Part shown: positions 19,656 through 29,696 of the stretch, piece by piece
How the letters are laid out: each line of letters starts with the position of its first letter
How positions within the stretch are numbered: the first letter of the stretch is position 1
Assembly (NCBI GenBank): GCA_033398695.1
Contig: JAWKAU010000040.1
Coordinates: 434,001-498,000, forward strand
Direction: 5' to 3'
Origin: Orobanche coerulescens
Taxonomy: Eukaryota > Streptophyta > Magnoliopsida > Lamiales > Orobanchaceae
DNA length: 64,000 nt
Translations under genes and position numbers: made by a program
The notes under the pieces: model-generated
What the model saw: only the letters and a program-made list of their open reading frames with translations
Database searches by the model: none
Told to the model about the DNA's origin: nothing

Positions 19656-20564
19656 TTGAAACTTGCACATGCAGAATTCGCTTATAATCGTTCTCCTACT
19701 CATGCCACGGCACACTCTCCGTTCGAAGTAGTTTACGGACTAAACCCGTATATGCTGTTAGATCTAATTCCATTGCCAAGTGACGAGTTAGTGCACAAAG
19801 ATGCGGAATCAAAACTGAAATCGATGATGAAATTACACGAGCAAGTACGTAATCGAATCAAGGAAATAAACGAGGCGTACAAAATAAAGTCGAACAAACA
19901 AAGAAGGCCGGGATTGTTCGAAGTTGGTGATTTGGTTTGGTTGCACTTGAGGAAAGAGCGATTTCCAAGTAAACGTAAGAACAAGTTAATGCCGCGAGCG
20001 GAGGGACCGTTTAAAGTAATCGCGAAAGTGAACGACAACGCTTACAAAATAGAACTTCCGGGAGATTATGGGATTCATGCAACCTTTAATGTTGGGGACC
20101 TCTAGCCTTACATCGATGATGATGGAATTTCGGAATTGAGGACAATTCCATTTAAAGGAGGAGGAGATGATACGGAATCATTTGATATGAACGAAGAAGA
20201 CGAAGTAAGGATCGATATAAATGACCTTACTACACGCCACGCACGGACTATTATGTATTTAGGCGAGAAAACGGACATCAGACGTGGAGTATCGGTCTCA
20301 GCGACCCGTGTCATGCTGTGCCGGAAGGTCGACATCCAACCTGCCGGAAAAATGTTCAATATGCCGGAAAATATCCAACCTGCCGGAAAATTCACCACCT
20401 GCCGGAAAAATCACCACCTGCCGGAACTGGCCGATCACTGCCGACCGGACCCGACCGTGTCGTCCGACACGTCCCGTGATGCACTCGTCCGAAAATGCCA
20501 AAGTCACTGCCCATTGGACTCAACCGTGTTGTCTGGCACGACCGAGTCGAACTCTTCCGGATAA
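19656..20564 (+). pseudogene. pol: RE5 integrase C-terminus with long LTR-encoded tail
   Basis: Same frame as the 1115-codon frame, after one stop. It has LAHAEFAYNRSPTHATAHSPFEVVYGLNPYM, a basic helix and the GPY/F module (MPRAEGPFKVIAKVNDNAY, FNVGDL), then a TAG at 20103-20105. The frame stays open from 20136 past the polypurine tract, crosses the LTR start at 20168 and ends at 20562-20564, about 130 codons into U3. The first 40 or so tail residues (EDEVRIDINDLTTRHARTI, YLGEKTD) align with tails in RE1, RE3 and RE4. The rest is translated from the TGCCGGA array and palindromes and may be an accident of frame. Confidence 0.85.
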
Positions 20565-21351
20565 GTCAAAACCCCCTGCCCAGACGCCCGACCGTGTTCC
20601 AGGACACGATCGGGCCCATGCCGAACGTCCTTGTCAAGCGCCGCGTCCGTGCCGAGTCACTATCGGATGAGTCCCTGTCGGACGTCCCTATCGCGCCACA
20701 ACCGTGTCAAGCAGACACAGTCGAGTCACTGCCGACGTCCTTGTCAGCGCCGCGCCCGTGCCGAGTGTCCTTGTCGCGCCGCGGCCGTGTCAAGCGACAC
20801 GGCCGAGTCCTGCCGGCAGATTTCACTTTTTTTTGTATTTTCTTTTGTGTGTTTGTCTTTGCCTTGTTTTTTACTCATTTTAGGGATTGTGTTTCCCCAA
20901 AAATTAGGATTGTTGTTCCTTTTATATTTTATTTTGATTATTCAAAGATTTTATAAATCTTTGAATTATTTTCTTTTATTATAGGAAGACTTGAAGTCTC
21001 CTATATATAGGCTTGTGTAAGCATTGTAACATCCATTGTATGTTGAAGAAATAAGAATACACTTGTGTTTTCTTGGTGAATGCTTTTCATCGAAACCTTG
21101 ATTATAATTCGACGCGTTTTCGAGTTCTAATCGAATCGATTCTCAATAGGTCTTGAGGAAAGATTATCTTATCAAACTATAGGTCTAGTTTGATAATTCA
21201 TTCATATTGTTCTTATTTACGTAAGCCGAATTGCCCTACTTTCGGTTATATCTTACGAGTGTTACACATATACGAGTGTTGTGAGGCAACAAAATATATC
21301 CGCTGCATTTTCCGGCAAATCTACATTCATCTTAATACGTAATTCGTATCA
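20168..21351 (+). repeat. RE5 3' LTR (1184 bp)
   Basis: Starts TGATACGG after the polypurine tract (TTTAAAGGAGGAGGAGA) and ends TTCGTATCA, then target copy GCCAC. It differs from the 5' LTR by scattered substitutions and by fewer TGTCGGAC units. Confidence 0.95.
21140..21196 (+). promoter_or_regulatory. Twin hairpin in RE5 3' LTR (clearest copy)
   Basis: Hairpin 1: TTCTCAA, loop TAGGTC, TTGAGGA (21140-21159; one G-U pair as RNA). Hairpin 2: TTATCAAACTA, loop TAGGTC, TAGTTTGATAA (21169-21196; eleven Watson-Crick pairs). Both loops are the same six bases. Confidence 0.75.
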
Positions 21352-21866
21352 GCCACGGGTATGTTCGAGAAAGTTTAAGTCCATGTGCGGTTCCGGTCCT
21401 ACTTGTTCCTAAGAAGGATGGTTCTTGGCGGATGTGTATCGATAGACGGGCCGTAAATAACATAACGATCAAGTATCGATTCCCGATACCAAGGCTTGAT
21501 GATATGTTGGACGAGCTACATGGCTCGGTGGTCTTTTCTAAAATTGATTTGCGAAGTGGCTATCATGAGATTCGTATGCGGGAGGGAGATGAATGGAAAA
21601 CGGCCTTCAAAACTAAGCATGGGCTGTATGAGTGGACCGTCATGCCATTTGGACTAACGAATGCCCCGAGTACTTTCATGCATTTGATGAACGAAGTACT
21701 TAAGGCATTTTTGGGCAGATCTGTGGTTGTTTATTTAGATGATATTTTGGTTTATAGTCGGTCGGTGAAGAGCATCTCGGACATCTACGGCAAGTATTCG
21801 AGACTCTTAGGTCTCAAAGGCTGTATGCGAAGAAAGAAAAGTGTGCGTTTCTCGTCGAGAGCATAA
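21352..21866 (+). pseudogene. pol: RE4 RT fingers and palm
   Basis: Begins in the RT finger segment [23 protein letters not shown] and is open from 21432 through [43 protein letters not shown] and [14 protein letters not shown] (YLDD near 21733-21744). A frameshift near 21768 scrambles the thumb before the frame ends at 21866. It is clear RT homology, interrupted by RE5 upstream and broken downstream. Confidence 0.88.
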
Positions 21867-22801
21867 CTTTTCTTGGCTATGTTGTTTCGAAGGATGGAGT
21901 GTCGGTTGATCAGGGGAAAATTGAAGCTATTAAGTCGTTGCCTACTCCTAAAAACATAATTGAAGTCAGATCGTTCCACGGTTTTGCCTCTTTTTATCGG
22001 AGGTTTATTCGAGATTTCAGCACCATAACGAGTCCGATAACTGAGTGTTTAAAGAAGGGTCCATTTGTGTGGAGCAGGGCTGCCCAAGGGGCATTTGAAA
22101 AGTTGAAGGCAAGGTTATGTGAAGCACCTATCTTGATGTTGCCCGATTTTGCACAACCATTCGAGGTGGAGTGTGATGCTAGTGGAGTTGGTATTGGGGC
22201 GGTCCTCATTCAAGGCAGACGGCCCATTGTGTACTTTTCGGAGAATTTGAGTGGAGCTCGACTCAACTATTGCACTTATGACAAGGAATTCTACGCCATA
22301 GTAAGAGCTCTTGATCATTGAAGTCATTACCTTCGGCCGAAACATTTTATTCCACATTCGGACCATGAATCTTTAAAGTATATTAATGGGCAACAGAAGT
22401 TGAGTCCCAGACATGCGAAGTGGGTGGAATTCTTGCAATCATTTCACTTTTCATCGAAGTATAAGGACAGTAAGAGCAATGTGGTGGCTGATGCACTATC
22501 CAGACGGTATGCCTTACTCTCTACCCTTGATGTTCGATTGCTTGAATTCGATACAGTGAAAGAATATTATGACAGTGATGCGGATTTTGGCGAAACCTTC
22601 GCCCTTTGTAAATCTAGCCCGATGGGAGAATTTTCGATACACGAAGGCTTTCTTTTTAAGGAAAATCGTCTTTGTCTGCTTAGGCACACGATTCGAGAAT
22701 TGCTGGTTGGAGAGGCTCACGGGGGAGGTTTGGCTGGCCACTTTGGTTCGGCCGAGACATTAGATGTGCTTAAAGAACATTTTTATTGGCCAAAGATGTA
22801 G
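21867..22801 (+). pseudogene. pol: RE4 RNase H and integrase zinc finger
   Basis: Two open pieces. 21899-22321 has the connection domain ([18 protein letters not shown]) and RNase H ([36 protein letters not shown]), ending where Trp became TGA (22319-22321, G to A). 22400-22801 has [33 protein letters not shown] and the first half of the integrase finger ([11 protein letters not shown]), ending at TAG (22799-22801) where relatives have a Gln codon. All three RNase H blocks are recognisable. Confidence 0.87.
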
Positions 22802-23872
22802 GGGGATGTCAATAATATAATTAGTAAGTGTGTGACATGCCATATTGTGAAGAGTTCGTTCAAAACAGGAATATACACACCTTTACCGATTCCGAAGAGG
22901 CCATGGGAAGATGTCTCGATGGATTTTATTGTTGCTTTGCCTCGAACCCAACGAGGTAAGGATGCGATTATGGTTGTTGTCGATCATTTTTCGAAGATGG
23001 CTCATTTTGTTTCTTGTCACAAAACCGATGATGCGAGTAATGTTGCTGACTTGTATTTCCGAGAGGTGGTACGATTACATGGAGTTCCGAAAACTATTGT
23101 TTCGGACCGGGACTCGAAGTTTCTGAGCTACTTTTGGAACACATTGTGGAGAAAGGTTGGAACCAAGCTTTTGTTTAATACTTCGCATCATCCTCAAACA
23201 GACGGACAAACTGAAGTGACTAATTGAACACTGGGAACGCTGTTGCGAGGCTTGGTAAGCAAAACACAAAAGGATTGGGATTTGAAGCTCGCACATGCGG
23301 AGTTCGCATATTATTGCTCTCCTACTCATGCCACGGCACACTCTCCATTTGAAGTAGTTTACGGACTGAATCCTTACATTCCGCTAGATCTAATTCCACT
23401 ACCAAGTAATGAATTGGTGCATAAAGATGCGGAGTCAAAGCTGAAATCAATGATGAAATTACACGAACAGGTGCGTGAATGAATCAAGGAGATAAACTAG
23501 ATGTACAAAAGGAAGTCGAACAAACAAAGAAAATCGAGATTATTCGAGGTGAGAAATTTAGTTTGGGTGCATTTGAGGAAAGAACGATTCCCGAGTAAGC
23601 GTAAGAACAAGTTAATGCCACGAGCTGAGGGACCATATAAAATAGTTACAAAGGTGAACGAAAACGCTTACAAGTTAGAACATCCGGGTGATTATGGAGT
23701 GCACGCTACTTTCAACATAGGTGATCTATCTCCTTATCTCGACGATGATGGGATTACGGAATTGAGGAAAATTCCTTTTAAAGAAGGATGGAATGATACG
23801 AAACCGACTACTCCAAGCAAAGAAGACGAAGTACGGATTGGCGTAAAACACCTCGACCATGATCCAACATAA
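22802..23872 (+). pseudogene. pol: RE4 integrase core and C-terminus with LTR tail
   Basis: 22832-23227 has the finger's CxxC side (MTCHIVKSS) and the core with [35 protein letters not shown] and [10 protein letters not shown], with the catalytic Glu kept; it ends at TGA from CGA. 23243-23482 has LAHAEFAY and HSPFEVVYGLNPYIPLD. 23501-23872 has the GPY/F module and crosses into the 3' LTR at 23794, ending with the short tail KEDEVRIGVKHLDHD. Stops at 23225-23227, 23480-23482 and 23498-23500 are mostly CGA-to-TGA type changes. Confidence 0.87.
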
Positions 23873-24757
23873 TTGGGCGGGAAAACGGATACGAGACCCG
23901 GAGTGACCTTGATAATCGGGCTTGGAGTAAATCAAACATAGGCAACTTGCACCTTGGGGAAGGGGTCCAAGTAGTGAAGGCAAAAGAATAAAAACAACAT
24001 CTTTAGCACTTTATTTATTATTAAAGTAGCAGGATTCTCGGCAGCATGAAGGGCGGCTATCACCTTGAAGACAAAACCCCATCTTTTACTTTTGTTTGTA
24101 AGTGACATGAGGAACCTTGTATTTTCTTTTCCTTATTTTAAAGACCAGCTTGTATTAGTTTAGATTATCTTGCCAGGGTACTTTTGCCGATAAATAGGGT
24201 TGATGGAGTTGTAATGAAAATATAGAATGTTGAAGATATAAGAATACACTTTGTGTTTTCTCTGGTGAATGTTTTTCATCAAAACTTGTTTTTTATTCGA
24301 CGCGTTTTCGAGTATTAATCTGATTGATTCTCAATCGGTCTTGAGGAGAAATCTCTTTATCGAATTATATGTCTAATTCGATAAAACAACTGTTTCTATC
24401 CTGTTTCGATATTCTTCTTGTTTTCGATACAGTATTGTACTTAATCAAATTTTCGCTTCAATTGTTGTTCGATCCTTCGAACTTGTTTCCTGTTTTCAAT
24501 TCGCATCCGACCGAAACGTGTTGTTTCGAGTGCCGCTGTTTGGAGGTGGCCTGTATCAAGTCTTTTACATTCGGCCAAGTTCCTGTCTTGTTGCTGTATT
24601 GAGCTGCCATCTTCATCGCGCGCATCTTTCTTGATGTTATTCTTTATGTGGCATTGTGATCGATTCACAGCGGTTCCTTGCTGATCGCTTCCGCTCGTCA
24701 AAACAGCCTTCCGCTGTACCGATAGAGAATTCGCATCACAAGTGAGAATTCGCATCA
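23794..24757 (+). repeat. RE4 3' LTR (964 bp)
   Basis: Starts TGATACGAAACC and ends GAATTCGCATCA. Unlike the 236-bp 5' LTR it is full length. Twin hairpin at 24328-24384: TTCTCAA, loop TCGGTC, TTGAGGA; then TTATCGAATTA, loop TATGTC, TAATTCGATAA. Confidence 0.93.
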
Positions 24758-24762
24758 GAAAT

Positions 24763-25253
24763 GACACGAGCAAGTACGTATTCGAATCAAGGAAATAAAG
24801 GAGACTTACAAAATAAAGTCAAACAAGCAAAGAAAGCCGAGATTATTCGAAGTTGGTTATTTGGTTTGGTTGCATTTAAGAAAAGAGTGATTTCCGAGTA
24901 AGCGTAAGAACAAGTTAATGCCACGAGCGGAGGGATCGTTTAAAATAGTTGCGAAGGTGAACGACAACGCATACAAGTTATAACTTCCGGGAGATTATGG
25001 GGTTCATGCAACCTTTAATGTTGGTGACCTTTCGCCTTACCTTGATGATGACGGAATTTCAGAATTGAGGACAATTCCCTTTAAAGGGGGAGGAGATGAT
25101 ACGGGATTGATTAATACGAATGAAGAAGACGAGGTAAGAATCGACGTAAATGGCCTTACGACATGCCAGACACTTACGATTACATTTTTAGGCGAGAAAA
25201 CGGACACAAGACGTGGAATGACCATGGTGCTCGGTCTCGGCTGTGTCATATGA
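24763..25253 (+). pseudogene. pol: RE3 integrase C-terminus with LTR-encoded tail
   Basis: Reads HEQVRIRIKEIKETYKIKSNKQ, LFEVGYLVWLHLRKE, a TGA (24888-24890, CGA in relatives), the GPY/F module ([21 protein letters not shown]), a TAA at about 24980, then GDYGVHATFNVGDLSPYLDDDG. It crosses the LTR start (25097) and ends at 25251-25253. The LTR-encoded tail NEEDEVRIDVNGLTTC and FLGEKTDTRRG aligns with that of RE5. The pair of stops makes it a pseudogene. Confidence 0.87.
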
Positions 25254-26027
25254 CATGGACTGTGTCACACTGTGCCGGAAATGGTAAACTCACTGCCTGC
25301 CGAACTCTGCCGTGTCGGGCGACACAGCCCTTGGTGAACCCTTTCGGATAATCAAATCTTGCTGCCCGTCCAAACCGACCGTGCCAGGCGACATGGTCGA
25401 GTCCCGCTCGTCCAGATTCGGCAGAATCTGCCGCTGCGGCCGTGTCAAGTAACACGGCTCGTGTCACTCCGCTAGCCCTTTTATTTTATACACTTTGTGT
25501 GTATTGTTTTGTCTTATCTTTTCTTTCTTTACCCCTTTTAGGGATTGTGTTCCCCCTAATATGTAATTTGTGTTCCCCTTTATTTTTTTATCTTGATTTG
25601 TTTTGCTTATTCAAAGATCTTGTAATCTTTTTTGTTTTCTTTAGTTGATGTAGGAAGACTTGGTTTTCCTATAAGTTAATCTTTGATAGTCTTGTAATAT
25701 CATTGAATGTTGAAGAAAAAGAATACACTTTGTGTTTTCATCCTTGTTGAATGATTTTCATCAAACCCTTGATTTTTATTCGACGCATTTTTGAGTATTA
25801 ATCCGATCGATTCTCAATAGGTCTTGAGAAGAAATCATCTTATCGAATTATAGGTCTAATTCGATAAACCCTTGTTCTTGATCGATTTGTTACTATATCC
25901 TATATTATCTCCATAAAATTGCATTCGAAATATCCTATCCACAAAAATATACTTCCGCTACGATATACTTCCATACTTATACACTTTCCATCTGATACAT
26001 ATTCACTTTCCGAACGAATTCGTATCA
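25097..26027 (+). repeat. RE3 3' LTR (931 bp)
   Basis: Starts TGATACGG after TTTAAAGGGGGAGGAGA and ends TTCGTATCA. Twin hairpin at 25811-25867 with both loops TAGGTC and all pairs Watson-Crick. CCGTGTC/GACACGG-type repeats lie at about 25240-25460. Confidence 0.94.
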
Positions 26028-26420
26028 TAAACCACTACTAATCATCCTAAAAATGGCTTAAGTACCTCGTTCATCAAGCGCATGAAGGTACTCGGGGCGT
26101 TCGTAAGGCCGAATGGCATGACGACCCATTCGTACAACCCGTGCTTGGTTTTAAACGCCGTCTTCCACTCATCTCCTTCTCACATGCGAATCTGATGATA
26201 ACCGCTTCGCAAGTCGATTTTCGAAAAGACCTTTGAGCCGTGTAGCTTGTCAAACATGTCATCCAGTCTCAGAATCAGGAACCCATACTTAACGGTAATA
26301 TTATTCATGGCCCGAATATCGATACAAATCCGCCAAGACCCATCCTTCTTTGGTAACAAGCAAAACCACAATCGCGCAAGGACTTAAACTTTCTCGAACA
26401 TACCCGCGGCTCATTAATTC
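26028..26420 (-). pseudogene. pol: RE2 RT fingers and palm, broken
   Basis: Minus-strand [26 protein letters not shown] and [25 protein letters not shown] (26180-26371), then the palm [17 protein letters not shown] near 26060-26125 in another frame. A TGA replaces a codon near 26178, and CAVPVLL has become a frame-shifted run near 26365. Joins the YLDD piece at 7768. Confidence 0.85.
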
Positions 26421-27092
26421 TTAAATCTGTTTTTGAAGTTCCTTCATTTCCTCGGGATTACACCTATAGGCAGCCTTATTCGGAAGAGGTGCACCCGGTA
26501 TAAGGTCGATTTGATGCTCAATTCCACGAACTAGCGGCAAACCCGACGGCAATTCTTCGGGGAAGACGTCCGCGAAATCATGTAATAAATCGGCCACTCC
26601 ACCCTCGTTTTTCTCTCCCAAGAAATCATCTGTAGTCTTTTTTATCACCAGCACGTAAACATGCTCACTACCCTCAATAGCGTTTTCAAGTTCCCTCTCG
26701 CTAGCGAACATGGTTAGGTTCAGCTTTCCCCCTCGTTTGGCACTCATGGAACGAACGGCTTGAGGTGACATCGGCTTCAACATGATCTTCTTGCCCTTAT
26801 CTCGCAAGTCGTATTCATTACTCCTACCCCGATGCAAAACATCCCTATCAAATAACCAAGGTCGTCCCAAAAGTATGTGATAAGCATCCATTGGAATCAC
26901 ATCACATAATATCTCATCACGATACGAACCCATTGCCAATCCGAGCCGAACTTGCTTTGAAACCTTCACCTTACTCCCGTCATCAAGCCAATGTAAAGCA
27001 TATGGTTTAGGGTGAGCCGTGCTGGTCATCCCAAGCTTTGTCACTATCTCACTCGACGCTACGTTGGTGCAACTCCCTCCGTCGATAATCAA
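26421..27092 (-). CDS. pol: RE2 protease and linker to RT (223 codons)
   Basis: Minus-strand open frame starting inside the aspartic protease ([21 protein letters not shown]), then [43 protein letters not shown] and the variable linker, ending [21 protein letters not shown] at the RT boundary. The protease would cut Gag-Pol into working parts. The first Met is where relatives have Leu in SLIIDGG; an overlapping stop just upstream splits it from Gag. The frame ends at TAA (26421-26423). Confidence 0.87.
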   Translation of the reverse strand: MIIDGGSCTNVASSEIVTKLGMTSTAHPKPYALHWLDDGSKVKVSKQVRLGLAMGSYRDEILCDVIPMDAYHILLGRPWLFDRDVLHRGRSNEYDLRDKGKKIMLKPMSPQAVRSMSAKRGGKLNLTMFASERELENAIEGSEHVYVLVIKKTTDDFLGEKNEGGVADLLHDFADVFPEELPSGLPLVRGIEHQIDLIPGAPLPNKAAYRCNPEEMKELQKQI

Positions 27093-28212
27093 CTACACCA
27101 TTTATCTCCAACTTGACACTTCATATGGAATATTTGGTCCCGTTGTTCTGACTCACTCAGAACCGACTTAGCTTGCAAAGTGCGAAGGACCAAGGTTGTA
27201 TCATAATTCGGAGCATCGTAAGCCTCACAATCTTCCTCTTCTTTGTCTCCCAAATCAAATACATCACCCAACCTCTCTACTTCTTCCTCGTCTAACAAAT
27301 ACTCTCGGGCCTCGAGAGCCTCTCTCAACATCATGACTCGCTTATTCAGACAAGCGTTTTGATAATGGCCAAAACCTTGACATTTAAAACAGCGCACCTT
27401 CGATAGACTCGTCTCTTTATTCAAATTGGGAGCCTTAGGAATTGGATTAGGGGCTGGAGTTGGCACGGTTTTGGTAGCGGAACTACAGCCGCTACTCGTG
27501 GTTCCGAATTTTGAGGAAAACTCGGGTTTAGCCCACCCGCTTGACTTGTTATGCTTCATATTCGAACCTCTAAACTTTGGTCTATTTTGAGCCTCAACCT
27601 TCAAACACAATCCACACAAGGTGTCAAAATCGGCGTATGGATACAACTTTACCAGATTAGATATGTTTCGATTCAAACCACGCAAAAAATGCGCCATCTT
27701 TTGTTCTTCATTCTCCTCCAATTCTCCCGTCAAGGCCAAGTTCTCGAACTCATCAATATATTCACTAACACTCATTTTTCCTTGCATGCAATCGGCAATC
27801 TTGCGATACAAGGTCAGCCTATGTGACGTGGGTACATATCTCTTGCGAAGTTTCCATTTCAATGAATTCCAAGAATTAATCTTTGTTTTTCCATCACGAG
27901 GTCTTTTTGATTTAACTCCTTCGAACCGAAGAGAAGCGCCCTTACTTAGTTTGAGGACCAATATTTGCACCTTTTCTCATCATCAAGGTCCTTGAAATCG
28001 AACATGCGATCGATTTTCCGTCCCCACTCCAAGTATGCTTCCGGATCGGTACCCCCAACGAACTCCGGAAGTTCGTTCACCTCGAACTCATCGGATTGAC
28101 GTGTAGGACGATCGTAATCTCCTCGTCTCGGGTGCTAGCGCTGATCGCGCTTCTCCAGTAAGTCCCGTAGCGCGTCGCGTAGTTTGGTCAAAAAATCATC
28201 GTTGAACTCCAT
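27089..28212 (-). pseudogene. gag: RE2 Gag, frameshifted
   Basis: The Gag start is set at the ATG complement 28210-28212 (MEFNDDFLTKLRDALRD), 23 bases inside the primer-binding site, matching RE5 and RE6 starts. A frameshift near 27965 leads into an open piece (27089-27970) with [42 protein letters not shown], a Gag insertion around FRGSNMKHNKSSGWAK not seen in the other elements here, and the CCHC knuckle ([14 protein letters not shown]). It ends at the protease boundary (GDKWCS, then TAG). Confidence 0.87.
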
Positions 28213-28234
28213 CCCGCTGAAAGATCAAAATCTT

Positions 28235-28246
28235 GCTCCGATGCCA
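28235..28246 (-). other. RE2 primer-binding site
   Basis: Minus strand TGGCATCGGAGC two bases from the LTR end; ten of twelve match the initiator tRNA-Met site. Confidence 0.8.
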
Positions 28247-28247
28247 A

Positions 28248-29258
28248 TGATATGAATCCTGTATTGAGACGAAGTGGAAGCAATATTTGCGAATGAAAAA
28301 CGAACAGCAATCGGCCAAATGGAATCGAAACAGCAACCACCTTTCGCTAGAGCAACGACCCATCGCTACAGCTGTAACGAACAGCAACAATGGGCAACTA
28401 ACAGCAACCACCCTTCGCTGCAGCAGTAGCGAACAGCAACAACTCTCAACCAAACAGCGACCGGTCGGTCATGAACAAACAGTGCGGCACACAATGCCAA
28501 TAATAGTAACCAACAGCACCGAGTACGCGAGCAGTGATCGGTCGAACGGGAACAAACAGCAACAGGCGAACTAATATGAATCTCGATCAGATATGAGGAT
28601 TGCGATTTAACGAGATGGAAGTAACCTTCACGAAACAAGAAACTGGACAACACTCTGGTGAACAACACCACGAACGAATCCAAAGATTCCGACTAAACAA
28701 GAACAGCTTCCGATCGGACGAACAGAAAACAATAAAAGATTTTAACGAGCTAGAGCTATAACTTGTCAAAGATGATCTCTTCTCAAGACCTATTGAGAAT
28801 TGATCAGATTAGAATTCGAAAACGCGTCGAATAATAATCAATAATTTGTGTTTGAGACACGTCAAACAATTAGAACTCAAAAGAACAAAATCAACGTGTG
28901 TATTCAATATGCAAATCGGCAAAGCCACATGTGATATTTATAGCCGCCAAACCCTAGTACCAAGCATAATAATAAAAGGCTATTTTCTAAAATGCCCTTA
29001 AACAAATTTAGACTACTAATGTAAGGAAATAATAAAACGAACAAAGTAAAGCAAAATAGGCATGCACATGTCGCATCCTTATGAATAATATTTCCTACTA
29101 CGCAATTAAATAAATAAAACGAACAATTACGTAATACCGAGCCCGACCACCAAAGTCACTCCAAGTTCCGAGCTCGTCTTCTTGCCTAGGTACGTGATTC
29201 GTCGTGCATGTGCATGATGTGCATGGTCTTATACGTCGATCACCTAATCGTCTCCTCC
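28248..29258 (-). repeat. RE2 5' LTR, outer end missing
   Basis: Minus-strand LTR ending TTCATATCA at 28248. Perfect hairpin 1 (TTCTCAA, TAGGTC, TTGAGAA on the minus strand) at 28781-28800 and a weaker hairpin 2 at 28743-28770 with loop TAGCTC. The inner 200 bp carry AACAGCAAC/CGAACAGCAAC repeats (28300-28460). Confidence 0.9.
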
Positions 29259-29497
29259 AAATTTGAGTGAGGAAACGGCTAGTAGAATTGAGGGGCTGAA
29301 CTATCTATCTTCAAAGTCTCCTTTCAAATCTTTCTTGATAGATACACTCCTTTAAAGTAATGGTCATTTTATGTATAATACGGGTACAATACGTCTGTGT
29401 CTAACAAAGCTTTTACGTATGCATGTCATTTAATCGAGCCTGGTCGGATTGTTCTCTTCCTGTATCTTGATGATATTGACGATCACTTCGCTTATAG
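29259..29497 (-). mobile_element. RE9 fragment: 3' flank and Pol end, cut by RE6
   Basis: Matches 47225-47480 and 61010-61165: the non-coding stretch after RE9 pol and its last codons. RE6 is inserted at its right edge with the target copy TATAG (29493-29497); the sequence resumes at 46418 with the second TATAG and goes on into GGTCCATCTCGATTGG, as in the uncut copy at 51876. Confidence 0.88.
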
Positions 29498-29696
29498 TGA
29501 TACGAATTACGTATGAAAATGGACGTAAACTCGTATGGAATGCAGCGGAAATATAATTGATCCTCACAACACTCGAATATGTGTAACACTCGTAAGATAT
29601 AACCGAAAGTAGGGCAATTCGGCTTACGTAAACAAGAACAATATGAATGATTTATCAAACTAGACCTATAGTTTGATAAGATAATCTTTCCTCAAG
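29498..29696 (-). repeat. RE6 3' LTR, U3/R deleted
   Basis: Only the last 199 bp of an RE5-type LTR remain. Hairpin 2 is intact (29652-29679, loop TAGGTC on the minus strand); the deletion breakpoint lies inside hairpin 1 (CTTTCCTCAAG, then integrase). The polypurine tract is gone. Confidence 0.88.

Larger units (their letters stand above)
14690..21351 (+). mobile_element. RE5: near-complete Ty3/gypsy element (6662 bp)
   Basis: Both LTRs, primer-binding site, Gag-Pol and polypurine tract are present. Flanked by exact 5-bp target copies GCCAC. The internal region has only three stops besides the natural end, and LTRs of 1195 and 1184 bp that look about 97% alike by eye. It is the best guide in the window to the family layout. 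It still cannot be autonomous: apart from the stops, the integrase catalytic Glu is changed. Confidence 0.96.
21352..24757 (+). mobile_element. RE4: Ty3/gypsy element, 3' part
   Basis: RT to integrase and a full 3' LTR, continuing RE4 from 14689. The seam is exact: the chain goes from EELMSH (before RE5) to [16 protein letters not shown] (after it). The right end is followed by GAAAT, the copy of 12628-12632. Confidence 0.95.
24758..26027 (+). mobile_element. RE3: Ty3/gypsy element, 3' part
   Basis: Integrase C-terminus and 3' LTR, continuing RE3 from 12632. Begins with the GAAAT target copy. Followed at 26028-26032 by TAAAC, the near copy of TCAAC at 7764-7768. Confidence 0.94.
26028..29258 (-). 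mobile_element. RE2: Ty3/gypsy element, 5' half (minus strand)
   Basis: On the minus strand, from right to left: 5' LTR, primer-binding site, Gag, protease and RT up to the YLDD region, where RE3 cuts in. It pairs with 4901-7768. The outer (right) end lacks the last 18 bp or so of the LTR: the 3' LTR continues ACTAGCCTATATCGTATCA after CTCCTCC, whereas here RE9-like sequence begins. Confidence 0.92.

Noticed and set aside
28287..28683. Gln/Asn/Ser-rich frames on both strands
   Set aside because: Translate AACAGCAAC repeats of the RE2 LTR; no support for a protein.
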